Below, piece by piece: positions 8,310 to 16,613 of a stretch of DNA of 64,000 nt. The position numbers and the translations under genes were made by a program. The DNA comes from Actinoplanes sp. M2I2 (GTDB lineage Bacteria; Actinomycetota; Actinomycetes; Mycobacteriales; Micromonosporaceae): the NCBI RefSeq assembly GCF_023544445.1, contig NZ_JALPVJ010000021.1:88854-152853 (forward strand), read 5' to 3'. How positions within the stretch are numbered: the stretch's first letter is position 1; every line of letters starts with the position of its first letter. The notes under the pieces are model-generated. The model was not told the DNA's origin and ran no database searches. It was given only the letters and a program-made list of their open reading frames with translations.

Positions 8310-9779
8310 TCAAACGGCGGGTTCGGCCGGCAGCTTTTCGGCCAGGTAGTCGCAGACGGTGGCGGCCGGCCCGTACATCTCCAGGTCGTGCAGGGCGCAC
8401 TCGATCGCCGTGACCAGGCCGGCATCCTCGCTCAGTGAGCCGAACAGATCGCGCTCGGCCAGCAGCGGGCGCGGGTCGTTGCCTCCGGTCCGGGCCAGCT
8501 CGCGCAGTTCACCGGCCAGGCGGTCGCGCACCTCGATCGGCGAGCCGTTGAGGTCGTACCCGCGCAGGTAGCAGAACCAGGCGGCCACGGCCAGGGCGAG
8601 CAGGGTCGCGGGCCGGCCCTGCCGGCGGGCCTCGGCCAGGCTGGGCAGCAGGTAGGCGGGCATCTTGGTGGACCCGCGCCCGCACAGCCGGGCGAGCTGG
8701 TCGCTGATCGCCGGGTTGGCGAAACGGCGCAGCAGGCTTTGCTGGTATGCGTTCAGATCGATGCCGGGCACCGCGGGCAGCAGCGGCGCGATCTCCTCGC
8801 CCAGCAGCACGGCCAGGTAGTCGGCGACGACCGGGTTGGCCATCGCCTCGCTGGTGGTGCGATAGTCGCCGGTCAGGCAGCCGAGATAGCCCAGGGCACT
8901 GTGCCCGGCGTTGAGCAGACGGGTCTTCATCAACTTGTACGGCGTCACGTCGGCCACGAACTGGACGCCGGCACGCTCCAGGGGCGGTCGTCCGTACGGG
9001 AAGTCGTCCTCGATCACCCACTGCCGGAACGGCTCGGTGATCACCGGTGACCGGTCGTGGACGCCGAATCGCGTGGCCACCAGGTCGCGGGCGGCGTCGT
9101 CGGTGGCCGGCGTGATCCGGTCGACCATCGAGGCGGGAAACGTGACGTGCGCGTCGATCCAGGCGGCCAGGCGCCGGTCGCGGACGGTCGCGAGGTCCAG
9201 GACCATGTCCCGCGCGGCCGCGCCGTTGTCGGCGAGGTTGTCGCACGACAGCACGGTGAAACCGGGCAGCCCGGCCCGGCGGCGGCGGTCAAGGGCCTCG
9301 ACCAGAAAACGGGCCGCGGGCGGCGGGTCCTCGACCGGACGGGCCGCGGGCGGCGAGTCCGGGGCCCGGCGATAGCCGTCGCCGGTGATCGTCAGCGTGA
9401 CCAGCCGGACCCGCCGATCGGCCAGGATGCGGAGCACCGCCTCGGGATCGTCCGGGGCGAACAGGTAATCAACCATGGACCCGACCACGCGCGCGGTGTC
9501 GCCGGCGCCGTCCCGTTCCACCACGGTGAACAGGTGATCCTGCGGGCTCAGGGCGTCCCGCATGGTGGTCGAGCGCAGGCCGACGCCGACCTCGCCCCAG
9601 TCGCAGTCGCCCTGCCGGGCCAGGTCGTCCAGATAGACCGCCTGGTGGGCACGGTGGAATCCGCCGACCCCCAGATGGACCACGGAGGGAATGAGCGCGG
9701 CCCGCCGGTAGGTGGGCACATCGAGCCGGTCGCGGAGCGACGCCAGCGTACGGTCGGTGAGCGCAACAGGAGTGGTCAC
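8310..9779 (-). CDS. mannitol dehydrogenase-family NAD-dependent polyol/hexuronate dehydrogenase
   Basis: 489 residues starting at GTG, typical of the long-chain mannitol 2-dehydrogenase/fructuronate reductase family. The N-terminal Rossmann region has VHLGVGGFHRAHQAVYLDDL. Mid-protein FTVLSCDNLADNG and the active-site Lys region TPYKLMKTRLLNAGHSALGYLG are conserved. It should interconvert a polyol (mannitol, arabinitol or similar) and its ketose with NAD(P). The exact substrate cannot be read. It is the first gene of the three-gene minus-strand unit with the UbiA-like and IMPase-like genes. A short insertion of Pro/Ala/Arg repeats (PPAARPVEDPPPAAR) sits near residue 145. Confidence 0.88.
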   Translation of the reverse strand: MTTPVALTDRTLASLRDRLDVPTYRRAALIPSVVHLGVGGFHRAHQAVYLDDLARQGDCDWGEVGVGLRSTTMRDALSPQDHLFTVVERDGAGDTARVVGSMVDYLFAPDDPEAVLRILADRRVRLVTLTITGDGYRRAPDSPPAARPVEDPPPAARFLVEALDRRRRAGLPGFTVLSCDNLADNGAAARDMVLDLATVRDRRLAAWIDAHVTFPASMVDRITPATDDAARDLVATRFGVHDRSPVITEPFRQWVIEDDFPYGRPPLERAGVQFVADVTPYKLMKTRLLNAGHSALGYLGCLTGDYRTTSEAMANPVVADYLAVLLGEEIAPLLPAVPGIDLNAYQQSLLRRFANPAISDQLARLCGRGSTKMPAYLLPSLAEARRQGRPATLLALAVAAWFCYLRGYDLNGSPIEVRDRLAGELRELARTGGNDPRPLLAERDLFGSLSEDAGLVTAIECALHDLEMYGPAATVCDYLAEKLPAEPAV

Positions 9780-9946
9780 GGCGAGACCCTTCGACTTTCG
9801 CGCACGGCGGCGCCGCCCGGTGGTGACCGGGTCGCAGTTACGGGTTCGCCGTCGGCGCGGGGCAGATGGAAGGCAGTCCGGTCGGACTGCGCCGCGATCG
9901 GACCGGAGGACGGCCCGTGGTGCGGTGGACTCGCTTGCCCACGGAA

Positions 9947-9976
9947 CGGCGCCGGAAACAACGGATTCCGGCGCCG
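9947..9976 (-). terminator. strong hairpin after the sigma-STAS gene
   Basis: A perfect 11-bp inverted repeat (9947-9957 with 9966-9976, 8-nt loop) starts 7 nt after the stop codon of the minus-strand sigma factor gene. There is no run of T after it, as is common for actinobacterial terminators. The rest of the 204-bp gap up to the dehydrogenase start holds no other signal I can support. Confidence 0.7.
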
Positions 9977-9983
9977 CTCCCGG

Positions 9984-11165
9984 TCAGTTCAGCCCGGGCC
10001 GCCGGGCGGGCGGCGCCTCCTCGGCCCGGAGCAGCGCCCCCAGGCCGGTGATGGCGGCGATGCGCCGGACGAACGGTTGCACGCCCACGGCGGTGACTTC
10101 GATCCGGCGGATCCGGGCGGCCTCGTGCACCGCCAGCAGCGCCGCCACGCCGGCCGCGGCCAGCAACGGCACCGCGGCCAGGTCGATCTCCAGCCGCGAG
10201 CCGGCCGGTGCGCGGCGGACCAGGCGGAGCAGCGCCTCGCGCAGGAGCCCGGCATTGTCGCGGTCGACCTCGCCGGCCACCACGACACGCAGGCCGGTCG
10301 GCTGCCGCCGCACGGCGACGACGGGATTGGTCTCGGCGGTGTCGGTGCTCTCCCCGTGCCAGGCCGGTGTGTCCTCGGTCAGCATGGCGGTCCGCAGCCA
10401 CTCGAGCGTGCGGTTGAGCAGACGGGACACATGCATCTGGGAAATGCCCAGGTCGTTGGCGATCTCCAGCTGGGTGCGGTTGCCGTAAAAACGTTCCAAT
10501 AGAATGCGACGTTCCCGGGTCGGCAGCTGATCGAGCAATCGGCGCAGGGTGAGCTGCTCGGGCACCAGTTCCAGGGCGCCGTCGGCCCCGCCCAGCAGGT
10601 CGCTCAGCTCCCCACCGGAGTCACCCACCGGCAGGCTCAGCGAGACCGGCCGATAGCCCGCCCGTGACCGGCGCGCCTCGGCGACCTCCTGCTCGGTGAT
10701 CCCGCATCGGACCGCCACCTCGCGGTCGGAGGGCGGCCGGTTGAGCTCGGTGGTCAGGGCCTCGTCGGCCTGCCCGACGACCCGGGACAGGTCCTGCAGC
10801 CGGCGGGGCACCTGCAGGCCCCAGCTGTGATCGCGGAAGTACCGCTTGAGCTCGCCGACGATCGTGGTCACCGCGTACGCAGTGAAGGAGCCCCGCTCAG
10901 GGTCGTAGCGGTCGATCGCCTTGATCAGTCCGAGCCGCGCGACCTGCTCGAGGTCGTCGGAGGGCTCGCGGCCGTGGCGGTAGCGGCCGGCCAGGCGCCC
11001 CGCGAAGGGCAGCATCCGGCGGATCGTTTCCTCGCGTAAGCGCTGGGTCTGGGCCGGTGGAAGTCCGGCACGGTCGCGGGCGTACTGCTCGGCTACCACA
11101 TCGAGATCCTCGAAGACCTCGGCGGTGCGTCCCGGCATCGTTCGGCCAATGTGGTCCATGGGCAT
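9984..11165 (-). CDS. SigB/SigF-type RNA polymerase sigma factor with C-terminal STAS domain
   Basis: 393 residues, about 130 longer than a normal SigB/F-family sigma factor. Region 2 is clear (DDLEQVARLGLIKAIDRYD, residues ~70-90, then FTAYAVTTIVGELKRYFRD). Region 3 follows, and region 4 contains the helix-turn-helix LEIANDLGISQMHVSRLL (~230-250). Residues ~285-385 form a STAS (anti-sigma antagonist) fold: LRVVVAGEVDRDNA then IDLAAVPLLAAAGVAALL. The Asp-Ser-Ser of ordinary antagonists (FIDSSG) is Ala-Ala-Ala here, so the phosphorylatable Ser is missing. The ATG at 11165 is preceded by GGAGGTGACGC, in which the Shine-Dalgarno lies in a hairpin loop. It is divergent from a GAF gene with a SigB-like promoter. 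Confidence 0.87.
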   Translation of the reverse strand: MPMDHIGRTMPGRTAEVFEDLDVVAEQYARDRAGLPPAQTQRLREETIRRMLPFAGRLAGRYRHGREPSDDLEQVARLGLIKAIDRYDPERGSFTAYAVTTIVGELKRYFRDHSWGLQVPRRLQDLSRVVGQADEALTTELNRPPSDREVAVRCGITEQEVAEARRSRAGYRPVSLSLPVGDSGGELSDLLGGADGALELVPEQLTLRRLLDQLPTRERRILLERFYGNRTQLEIANDLGISQMHVSRLLNRTLEWLRTAMLTEDTPAWHGESTDTAETNPVVAVRRQPTGLRVVVAGEVDRDNAGLLREALLRLVRRAPAGSRLEIDLAAVPLLAAAGVAALLAVHEAARIRRIEVTAVGVQPFVRRIAAITGLGALLRAEEAPPARRPGLN

Positions 11166-11166
11166 G

Positions 11167-11182
11167 CGTCACCTCCGTGACG
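11167..11182 (-). promoter_or_regulatory. hairpin presenting the Shine-Dalgarno of the sigma-STAS gene
   Basis: CGTCAC and GTGACG form a perfect 6-bp stem whose four-base loop is GGAG, the core of the ribosome-binding site. The stem begins one base upstream of the ATG at 11165. Such a structure could tune translation of the sigma factor; function is inferred from position only. Confidence 0.45.
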
Positions 11183-11252
11183 ACAACTCCGCGGACACAG
11201 GGCGGATCGGTCAGTTCCCGACCAGTCTAACCACGCTCGCGGGACAGTTGCC

Positions 11253-11277
11253 GTTTCAACCACGCGAATGAGGGCAT
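11253..11277 (+). promoter_or_regulatory. SigB/F-type promoter (GTTT-N15-GGGCAT)
   Basis: GTTT at 11253-11256 and GGGCAT at 11272-11277 are separated by exactly 15 bp. This matches the GTTT-N15-GGGTAT consensus of actinobacterial stress sigma factors at all but one base. It lies about 40 bp before the GTG of the GAF gene, leaving room for a short leader containing the GGAAGGGGG ribosome-binding site. The divergent gene encodes a SigB/F-type sigma factor, the obvious candidate reader. Confidence 0.6.
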
Positions 11278-11316
11278 CCGCGCCGCCTGAAACGCCCGAG
11301 CGGAAGGGGGAGCCGC

Positions 11317-11910
11317 GTGCCGGTCGACCAGGAAGCCCTGGCTTCGAGGCTGCAGAGCCTGCTCAGAACCGTCGATCTGCCGGTCGGCACCGAAAGCCCG
11401 TCGCTGGTCGACCATCTCAACCGGGTGATCGAGGCCGCCCAGGACGTTCTCAGCATCGACGGTGTCGGGCTGATCCTGCTCGACGAGCACAACAGCGTGC
11501 GCGTGGCCGGCGTCTCGGACGCCGCCGGGGCCGCCCTCGAGCGGTGCCAGCAGCAACTGGGCCAGGGGCCGGCGATCGACTGCATGCGCAACGACACCGT
11601 CGTGCGGGTCACCGACCTCGCCGAGGCGCCGGACTACGCCGCCCTCTGGCAATCGATCCAGGCCGCAGCCGAACACACCGATGACCGCACGCCGCGCGTT
11701 CCCTCGGCGCGAGCCGTCCTGTCGGTGCCGGTGCGCGTCGCCGGAAACGTCGTCGGCACGCTCAACGCCCTACGCTCCCGGCCGCATGACTGGACTCCCG
11801 AGGAAGTCACGGCCGTGGAGGCGTACGCCGGCCTCATGGGTGTCCTGCTCAGGCTGGGATCCGGGCTCGACAGCGCCGTACGGACCCCCCCGCCACCCGA
11901 GAACAAGTAG
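11317..11910 (+). CDS. GAF domain sensor protein
   Basis: 197 residues, GTG start with GGAAGGGGG 6 nt upstream. A single GAF domain spans residues ~20-180. Its centre has the typical VGLILLDEHNSVRVAGVSD and the pattern LGQGPAIDCMRNDTVVRVTDL, followed by VLSVPVRVAGNVVGTLNAL. There is no output domain, so it probably works with a partner. The next gene, 10 nt downstream, is a GAF-ANTAR protein with the same GAF architecture. The ligand is unknown. The promoter points to general-stress control (inference). Confidence 0.85.
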   Translation: MPVDQEALASRLQSLLRTVDLPVGTESPSLVDHLNRVIEAAQDVLSIDGVGLILLDEHNSVRVAGVSDAAGAALERCQQQLGQGPAIDCMRNDTVVRVTDLAEAPDYAALWQSIQAAAEHTDDRTPRVPSARAVLSVPVRVAGNVVGTLNALRSRPHDWTPEEVTAVEAYAGLMGVLLRLGSGLDSAVRTPPPPENK

Positions 11911-11920
11911 GGGATTGCTG

Positions 11921-12634
11921 ATGGCCTCCATCAACCAGGAATCACTGACCCGCAGCCTGCGGCGTCTCCGCTCCGCCAGCCACCAGGACATCAGCAGCGC
12001 CGTGCACGAGGCGGTGCGCGCCTGCGTCGCCCTGTTCCAGGTCAGCGGCAGCGGCTTGATGATCGCCGACGAGATGAACAATCTACGCTACATCGCCGCG
12101 AGCGACGGCCCGAGTCGCATCCTGGAAACAGCGCAGAGCGAGGCCGGCACCGGCCCCTGCGTCGAGGCTTTCGTGTCCAACGACATCGTGGCTTCCGACG
12201 ATCTGCGTACGGAGACCCGGTGGCCGGCCGTCACGCCGGCGCTGACCGAGCACGGTGTCGTCTCCGTCCTCGGCTCCCCGCTCCGGCTCGGCGGCGTGCC
12301 CGTCGGCACCCTGGACGTCTACCTGGACAAGCCGCACCAGTGGCACGAGTCGGAACGGGCGGCGCTGTCCCGGTACGGCGAGGTGATCGAGTCGACACTG
12401 AGCACCGCCCTGGCCGCGCACCAGGCCGGCGAGCTGGCCGATCAGCTGCAGTACGCCCTGGACTACCGGATCGTCATCGAGCGCGCCGTCGGCTTCCTGA
12501 TGGCCCGGCACGCCCTGGACGCCGTGACCGCCTTCGACGCGCTGCGCCGTCAGGCCCGCGACCAGCGGCGCAAGGTCGCCGAGGTGGCCCAGGAACTGCT
12601 CACCTCCGGGGACCTGGACCTCCGCCGGCGGTGA
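11921..12634 (+). CDS. GAF and ANTAR domain transcription antitermination regulator
   Basis: 237 residues from the ATG at 11921, 10 nt after the GAF gene. Residues ~15-160 are a GAF domain (AGTGPCVEAFVSNDIVASDDL; GSPLRLGGVPVGTLDVYL). Residues ~175-230 are an ANTAR RNA-binding domain (YRIVIERAVGFLMARHALDA, then FDALRRQARDQRRKVAEVA). ANTAR proteins bind paired RNA hairpins and prevent termination, here presumably in response to a GAF ligand. The frame is open further upstream, but the GAF alignment and neighbour spacing favour 11921. Its 3' end is 12 bp from the convergent HAD gene. Confidence 0.9.
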   Translation: MASINQESLTRSLRRLRSASHQDISSAVHEAVRACVALFQVSGSGLMIADEMNNLRYIAASDGPSRILETAQSEAGTGPCVEAFVSNDIVASDDLRTETRWPAVTPALTEHGVVSVLGSPLRLGGVPVGTLDVYLDKPHQWHESERAALSRYGEVIESTLSTALAAHQAGELADQLQYALDYRIVIERAVGFLMARHALDAVTAFDALRRQARDQRRKVAEVAQELLTSGDLDLRRR

Positions 12635-12646
12635 CCCGTCGGCCGG

Positions 12647-13393
12647 TCAGCCCGGCAGCGCCGCCGTCAGTTCCTCCCACGACGCGATCACGAGTGCCAC
12701 GCCGGCCTCCACCAGCGCATCGCGGCGGATCTCGCGCTCGGCCGGCGGCACGAAGACGAGGTTGCCGACGGTCGGGATGCCGGCGGCGACGGCCGACTGC
12801 GCCCCCGGCAGAGAGTCCTCCACCGCGACGGCCTCCCCGGCCGGCACGCCCAGCTGCTCCAGGGCGTAGCGGTACACCGCCGGGTCGGGCTTGCTGGTGG
12901 GCCGGGGCAGCGAGTCCTCGGCGCTGAACCGCACGTTCGCGGGGAGCAGCTCGTCCAGCCCGGTGGCCCGGAAACACTCGTCGAGCCGGGCCAGCGCGCT
13001 CGAGCTGACCGCGGCCAGCCGGTACCGCGCGGCCAGCCGGCGCAGCGGCCCGAGGACGGCGGGGTCGGGCCGCAGCACCCGGCCCAGGTACTCGGTGACG
13101 ATCTTGCGCTCCTCGGCGACCCAGTCCTCGAGCATCGCCGCGGTCAGCGCCGGCCCGTCGAGCTCGACGCCGTGCGCGGCGGCCAGGTCGGCCGCGGTGG
13201 TGCGGAAGTTCTTGCCGGTCGTCGTGAGCCGCAGCTCCTCGGCGGTGTAGGCCCGGTCGATGCCGAGCGAGGCCAGGAAGCGGTTGGTCACCTCGGCCGA
13301 GGCGACGAACGCGGGCTCCTCGGAGGGGAACAGGTTGCCGTCGGCGTCCAGCAGCAGGACGCGCACATCCCCGGCACGGGGTAGTCCGATCAC
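12647..13393 (-). CDS. HAD-superfamily hydrolase (phosphoglycolate phosphatase/beta-PGM-like)
   Basis: 248 residues from a GTG. HAD motif I is LLLDADGN with the nucleophile Asp near residue 14 and the acid Asp two residues later. Motif II Ser (VSSSAL) follows the cap. Motif III/IV are the Lys of TSKPDPAVYRYALEQLG and VAVEDSLPGAQSAVAAG. A four-helix cap 1 lies between motifs I and II, as in subfamily IA enzymes. The substrate is not predictable. It is downstream of and codirectional with argH but separated by about 40 bp; whether it is cotranscribed is unclear. Confidence 0.85.
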   Translation of the reverse strand: MIGLPRAGDVRVLLLDADGNLFPSEEPAFVASAEVTNRFLASLGIDRAYTAEELRLTTTGKNFRTTAADLAAAHGVELDGPALTAAMLEDWVAEERKIVTEYLGRVLRPDPAVLGPLRRLAARYRLAAVSSSALARLDECFRATGLDELLPANVRFSAEDSLPRPTSKPDPAVYRYALEQLGVPAGEAVAVEDSLPGAQSAVAAGIPTVGNLVFVPPAEREIRRDALVEAGVALVIASWEELTAALPG

Positions 13394-13433
13394 GAGCTCG
13401 GCCTACCCACTGCGCCGGGGACTACACAACGGA

Positions 13434-14855
13434 TCAGCGCGGGACGACCTTTTCGACCGCCCACTGGCGCCAGGTGTCGAGGCGGTGCTGCACCTGGGCG
13501 AGTTGCTCGGCCACCGGGCCGGGTCCGGTGGACCCGGGGGTGGTGCGGCCGGCCAGGGCCGACTCGACCGACAGGACCTGGCGCACCGACGGGTCGAGGT
13601 GCTCGCTCACCGTCTTCAGATCGTCGTCGGTCAGGTCTTCGAGCTCGCACTCGCGCACCGAGCACAACGCCACCAGCTTGCCGGTGATCTCGTGCGCCTC
13701 GCGGAACGGGACGTTCTTGCGGACCAGCCAGTCGGCGACCTCGGTGGCCAGCGAGAAGCCCACCGGCGCGGTGGCCGCGAGCCGGTCGACCCGTACGGTC
13801 ATGGTCGAGATCATGCCGGCCAGCGCGGGCAGCAGCAGCTCGAGCGTCTCGATCGCGTCGAAGACCGGCTCCTTGTCCTCCTGCATGTCGCGGTCGTAGG
13901 TCAGCGGCAGGCCCTTGAGCATGGTCAGCACCGTGACCAGGCCGCCGATCAGCCGCCCGCTCTTGCCCCGGGCGAGCTCGGCGATGTCGGCGTTCTTCTT
14001 CTGCGGCATGATCGACGACCCGGTGGCGAACGCGTCGTCCAGCTCGACCCAGCCGAACTCGGTCGTCGTCCAGAGCACCACCTCCTCGCCCAGGCGGGAC
14101 AGGTGCACGCCGATCAGCGCGGTGATGAAGAGGAACTCGGCCACGAAGTCGCGGTCGGCCACGGCGTCCATCGAGTTCGGCGCGGGCGAGGTGAAGCCCA
14201 GCTCCTTGGCGACGGCAGCCGGGTCGAGCGGCAGGGACGACCCGGCCAGCGCGCCGCTGCCCAGCGGCGAGACGGCCGTACGCACGTCCCAGTCCCGCAT
14301 CCGGTCGAGGTCGCGCAGCAGCGGCTGCACGTGGGCGAGCAGCCAGTGCCCGAACGACACCGGCTGCGCGTGCTGCAGGTGGGTCATGCCGGGCGCGGGG
14401 GTGTCCACGTTGCGGGCGGCCTGCTCGGTCAGCGCGTCGGCCAGCTCGACCAGCGCGACGGCCACCCCACGGGCGTGGTCGCGCAGGTAGAGCCGCAGGT
14501 CGGTGGCGACCTGGTCGTTGCGGGACCGGCCGGCGCGCAGCTTGCCGCCGAGCGTGCCGAGCCGTTCCAGCAGGCCCCGCTCGAGCGCGGTGTGCACGTC
14601 CTCGTCGTCTATGGTCGGCCGGAACTCGCCGGACGCGCAGGCCGCCTCGAGGTCGTCGAGCGCGGCCAGCATCTGACCCAGCTCGTCCGGGTCGAGCAGC
14701 CCGGCCGCCGCGAGCACCCGGGCGTGCGCCCGCGAGCCGGCGATGTCGTACGGGGCCAGACGCCAGTCGAACTGGACGCTCACCGACAGGCGGGCCAGGG
14801 CGTCGGCGGGGCCACCGGCGAACCGGCCACCCCACAGCGAGGTCTTCTCAGTCAT
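13434..14855 (-). CDS. argH: argininosuccinate lyase
   Basis: 473 residues, normal length. It catalyses the last step of arginine synthesis, argininosuccinate to arginine plus fumarate. The family signature GSSIMPQKKNAD sits near residue 280, and LWGGRFAGGPADALARLSVS is the expected N-terminus after MTEKTS. TPGMTHLQHAQPVSFGHW (near 155) carries the catalytic His region. It is the last gene of the arginine operon, 33 bp after argG. Confidence 0.97.
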   Translation of the reverse strand: MTEKTSLWGGRFAGGPADALARLSVSVQFDWRLAPYDIAGSRAHARVLAAAGLLDPDELGQMLAALDDLEAACASGEFRPTIDDEDVHTALERGLLERLGTLGGKLRAGRSRNDQVATDLRLYLRDHARGVAVALVELADALTEQAARNVDTPAPGMTHLQHAQPVSFGHWLLAHVQPLLRDLDRMRDWDVRTAVSPLGSGALAGSSLPLDPAAVAKELGFTSPAPNSMDAVADRDFVAEFLFITALIGVHLSRLGEEVVLWTTTEFGWVELDDAFATGSSIMPQKKNADIAELARGKSGRLIGGLVTVLTMLKGLPLTYDRDMQEDKEPVFDAIETLELLLPALAGMISTMTVRVDRLAATAPVGFSLATEVADWLVRKNVPFREAHEITGKLVALCSVRECELEDLTDDDLKTVSEHLDPSVRQVLSVESALAGRTTPGSTGPGPVAEQLAQVQHRLDTWRQWAVEKVVPR

Positions 14856-14888
14856 TACGTCCTTTCGCGTTGCTCGGCGATGCGGGCC

Positions 14889-16091
14889 TCAGTCTGTCAG
14901 CCGCGCATCACGGGCCGACGCCATGCGGGACGGCAGCCCCCAGAGCTGGACGAAGCCCTTGGCCAGCGACTGGTCGAACGTGTCACCGGTGTCGTAGGTG
15001 GCCATGCCGAAGTCGTACAGGCTGGCCTCCGAGCGCCGGCCGGTGACCGTGGCCCGGCCGCCGTGCAGCGTGAGGCGCACCTCGCCCGAGACGTGCTTCT
15101 GGCTGTCGTCGATGAACGCGTCGAGCGCCTGCTTGAGCGGCGAGAACCAGAGGCCGTCGTAGATCAGCTCGCCCCAGCGCTGGTCGACCGACCGCTTGAA
15201 CCGGGCCAGGTCGCGCTCGACGGTGACGTTCTCGAGCTCCTGGTGGGCCGCGATCAGGGCGATCGCGCCCGGGGCCTCGTACACCTCGCGGCTCTTGATG
15301 CCGACCAGGCGGTCCTCGACCATGTCGAGGCGCCCGACGCCCTGCGCGCCGGCCCGCCGGTTGAGCTCGGTGATGGCCTGGAACGGCGTCACGGTCTCGC
15401 CGTCGATGGCCACCGGGTTGCCCCGGTCGAACGTGATGACGACCTCGTCGGGGTCGCGGGCGACCGCCGGGTCCTGCGTGTACGAGTAGATGTCCTCGAT
15501 CGGCGCGTTCCAGATGTCCTCGAGGAACCCGGTCTCGACGGCGCGGCCCCACAGGTTCTGGTCGATCGAGTACGGCGACTTGTGCGAGACGTCGATCGGC
15601 AGGCCCTTCTCCTCGGCCAGCGCGATCGCCTTGTCGCGGGTCCACGCGAAGTCACGGGCCGGCGCGATCACCTTGAGGCCGGGCGCCAGCGCGCCGATGC
15701 CGACCTCGAATCGCACCTGGTCATTGCCCTTGCCGGTGCAGCCGTGCGAGACCACCGTGCCGCCGTAGCGCTTGGCCGCCTCGACCAGGTGGCGCACGAT
15801 CAGCGGGCGGCTGAGCGCCGAGACCAGCGGGTAGCGGTCCATGTAGAGCGCGTTGGCGCGCAGCGCGGGCAGGCAGAAGTCGGCGGCGAACTCCTCGCGG
15901 GCGTCGACCACGACACTCTCGGCGGCCCCGCAGTCGAGCGCCCGCTGCCGGATGAGCTCCATGTCCTCGCCGCCCTGGCCGACGTCGAGCGCGACCGCGA
16001 TGACCTCGCCGCCGATCTGGTCGGCCAGGTACGGGATGGCGACGGAGGTGTCGAGGCCTCCGGAATAGGCAAGAACGACCCGCTCGGTCAC
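14889..16091 (-). CDS. argG: argininosuccinate synthase
   Basis: 400 residues. It condenses citrulline and aspartate with ATP to argininosuccinate. The PP-loop AYSGGLDTSVAIPYL lies at residues ~8-22, and HGCTGKGNDQVRFE (near 115) is the second ATP-binding signature. The start GTG/ATG follows the argR stop by 12 bp. Expected order and length for type I actinobacterial ArgG. Confidence 0.97.
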   Translation of the reverse strand: MTERVVLAYSGGLDTSVAIPYLADQIGGEVIAVALDVGQGGEDMELIRQRALDCGAAESVVVDAREEFAADFCLPALRANALYMDRYPLVSALSRPLIVRHLVEAAKRYGGTVVSHGCTGKGNDQVRFEVGIGALAPGLKVIAPARDFAWTRDKAIALAEEKGLPIDVSHKSPYSIDQNLWGRAVETGFLEDIWNAPIEDIYSYTQDPAVARDPDEVVITFDRGNPVAIDGETVTPFQAITELNRRAGAQGVGRLDMVEDRLVGIKSREVYEAPGAIALIAAHQELENVTVERDLARFKRSVDQRWGELIYDGLWFSPLKQALDAFIDDSQKHVSGEVRLTLHGGRATVTGRRSEASLYDFGMATYDTGDTFDQSLAKGFVQLWGLPSRMASARDARLTD

Positions 16092-16103
16092 GGGGTGCTC
16101 CTC

Positions 16104-16613
16104 TCAGAAATGTCGGTATTCCGCGGTGGGTTTCTCGGTGTTGTGGCCGGCCCATTCGGCGAGCTTCGCCGCGAGGGCCTTGCCACCGGTCGCGTCGCGG
16201 GCCACGACGAGGATCGTGTCGTCGCCGGCGATGGTGCCGACGACGTCGGTCAGGCCGGCCCGGTCGAGCGCGCTGGCCAGGAAGTGCGCGGCGCCCGGCG
16301 GGGTGCGCAGGACGGCGATGTTGCCGCTCGAGTCGACGCCGGTGAGCAGCTCGCGCAGCAGCCGCAGCAGCCGGGCCGGGCCCTGCTCGGTGGTCTCGCG
16401 CAGCGGGCGCTTGCCGTCCTCGGGGATCAGGTAGGAGCCGCTCACCTTGACGGCGCCCAGTTCCTCGAGGTCGCGCGACAGCGTGGCCTGGGTGACCTGC
16501 ACACCCTCGCCGGCCAGCAGATCGGCCAGTTCGGTCTGCGAGCGGATCGACTTGTCACGGATCAGTTCAACGATCCGGGCGTGCCGACCGGCCCTGGTCA
16601 CCGGCCCGGTCAT
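16104..16613 (-). CDS. argR: arginine repressor
   Basis: 169 residues. The N-terminal winged helix reads RIVELIRDKSIRSQTELADLL with recognition part QVTQATLSRDLEELGAVKV. The C-terminal oligomerisation/arginine-binding domain contains GTIAGDDTILVVARD. The ATG (16613) overlaps the argF stop as ATGA, so the repressor is translationally coupled to the enzyme genes it should control. It is encoded inside the operon, between argF and argG, as in other actinobacteria. Confidence 0.95.
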   Translation of the reverse strand: MTGPVTRAGRHARIVELIRDKSIRSQTELADLLAGEGVQVTQATLSRDLEELGAVKVSGSYLIPEDGKRPLRETTEQGPARLLRLLRELLTGVDSSGNIAVLRTPPGAAHFLASALDRAGLTDVVGTIAGDDTILVVARDATGGKALAAKLAEWAGHNTEKPTAEYRHF

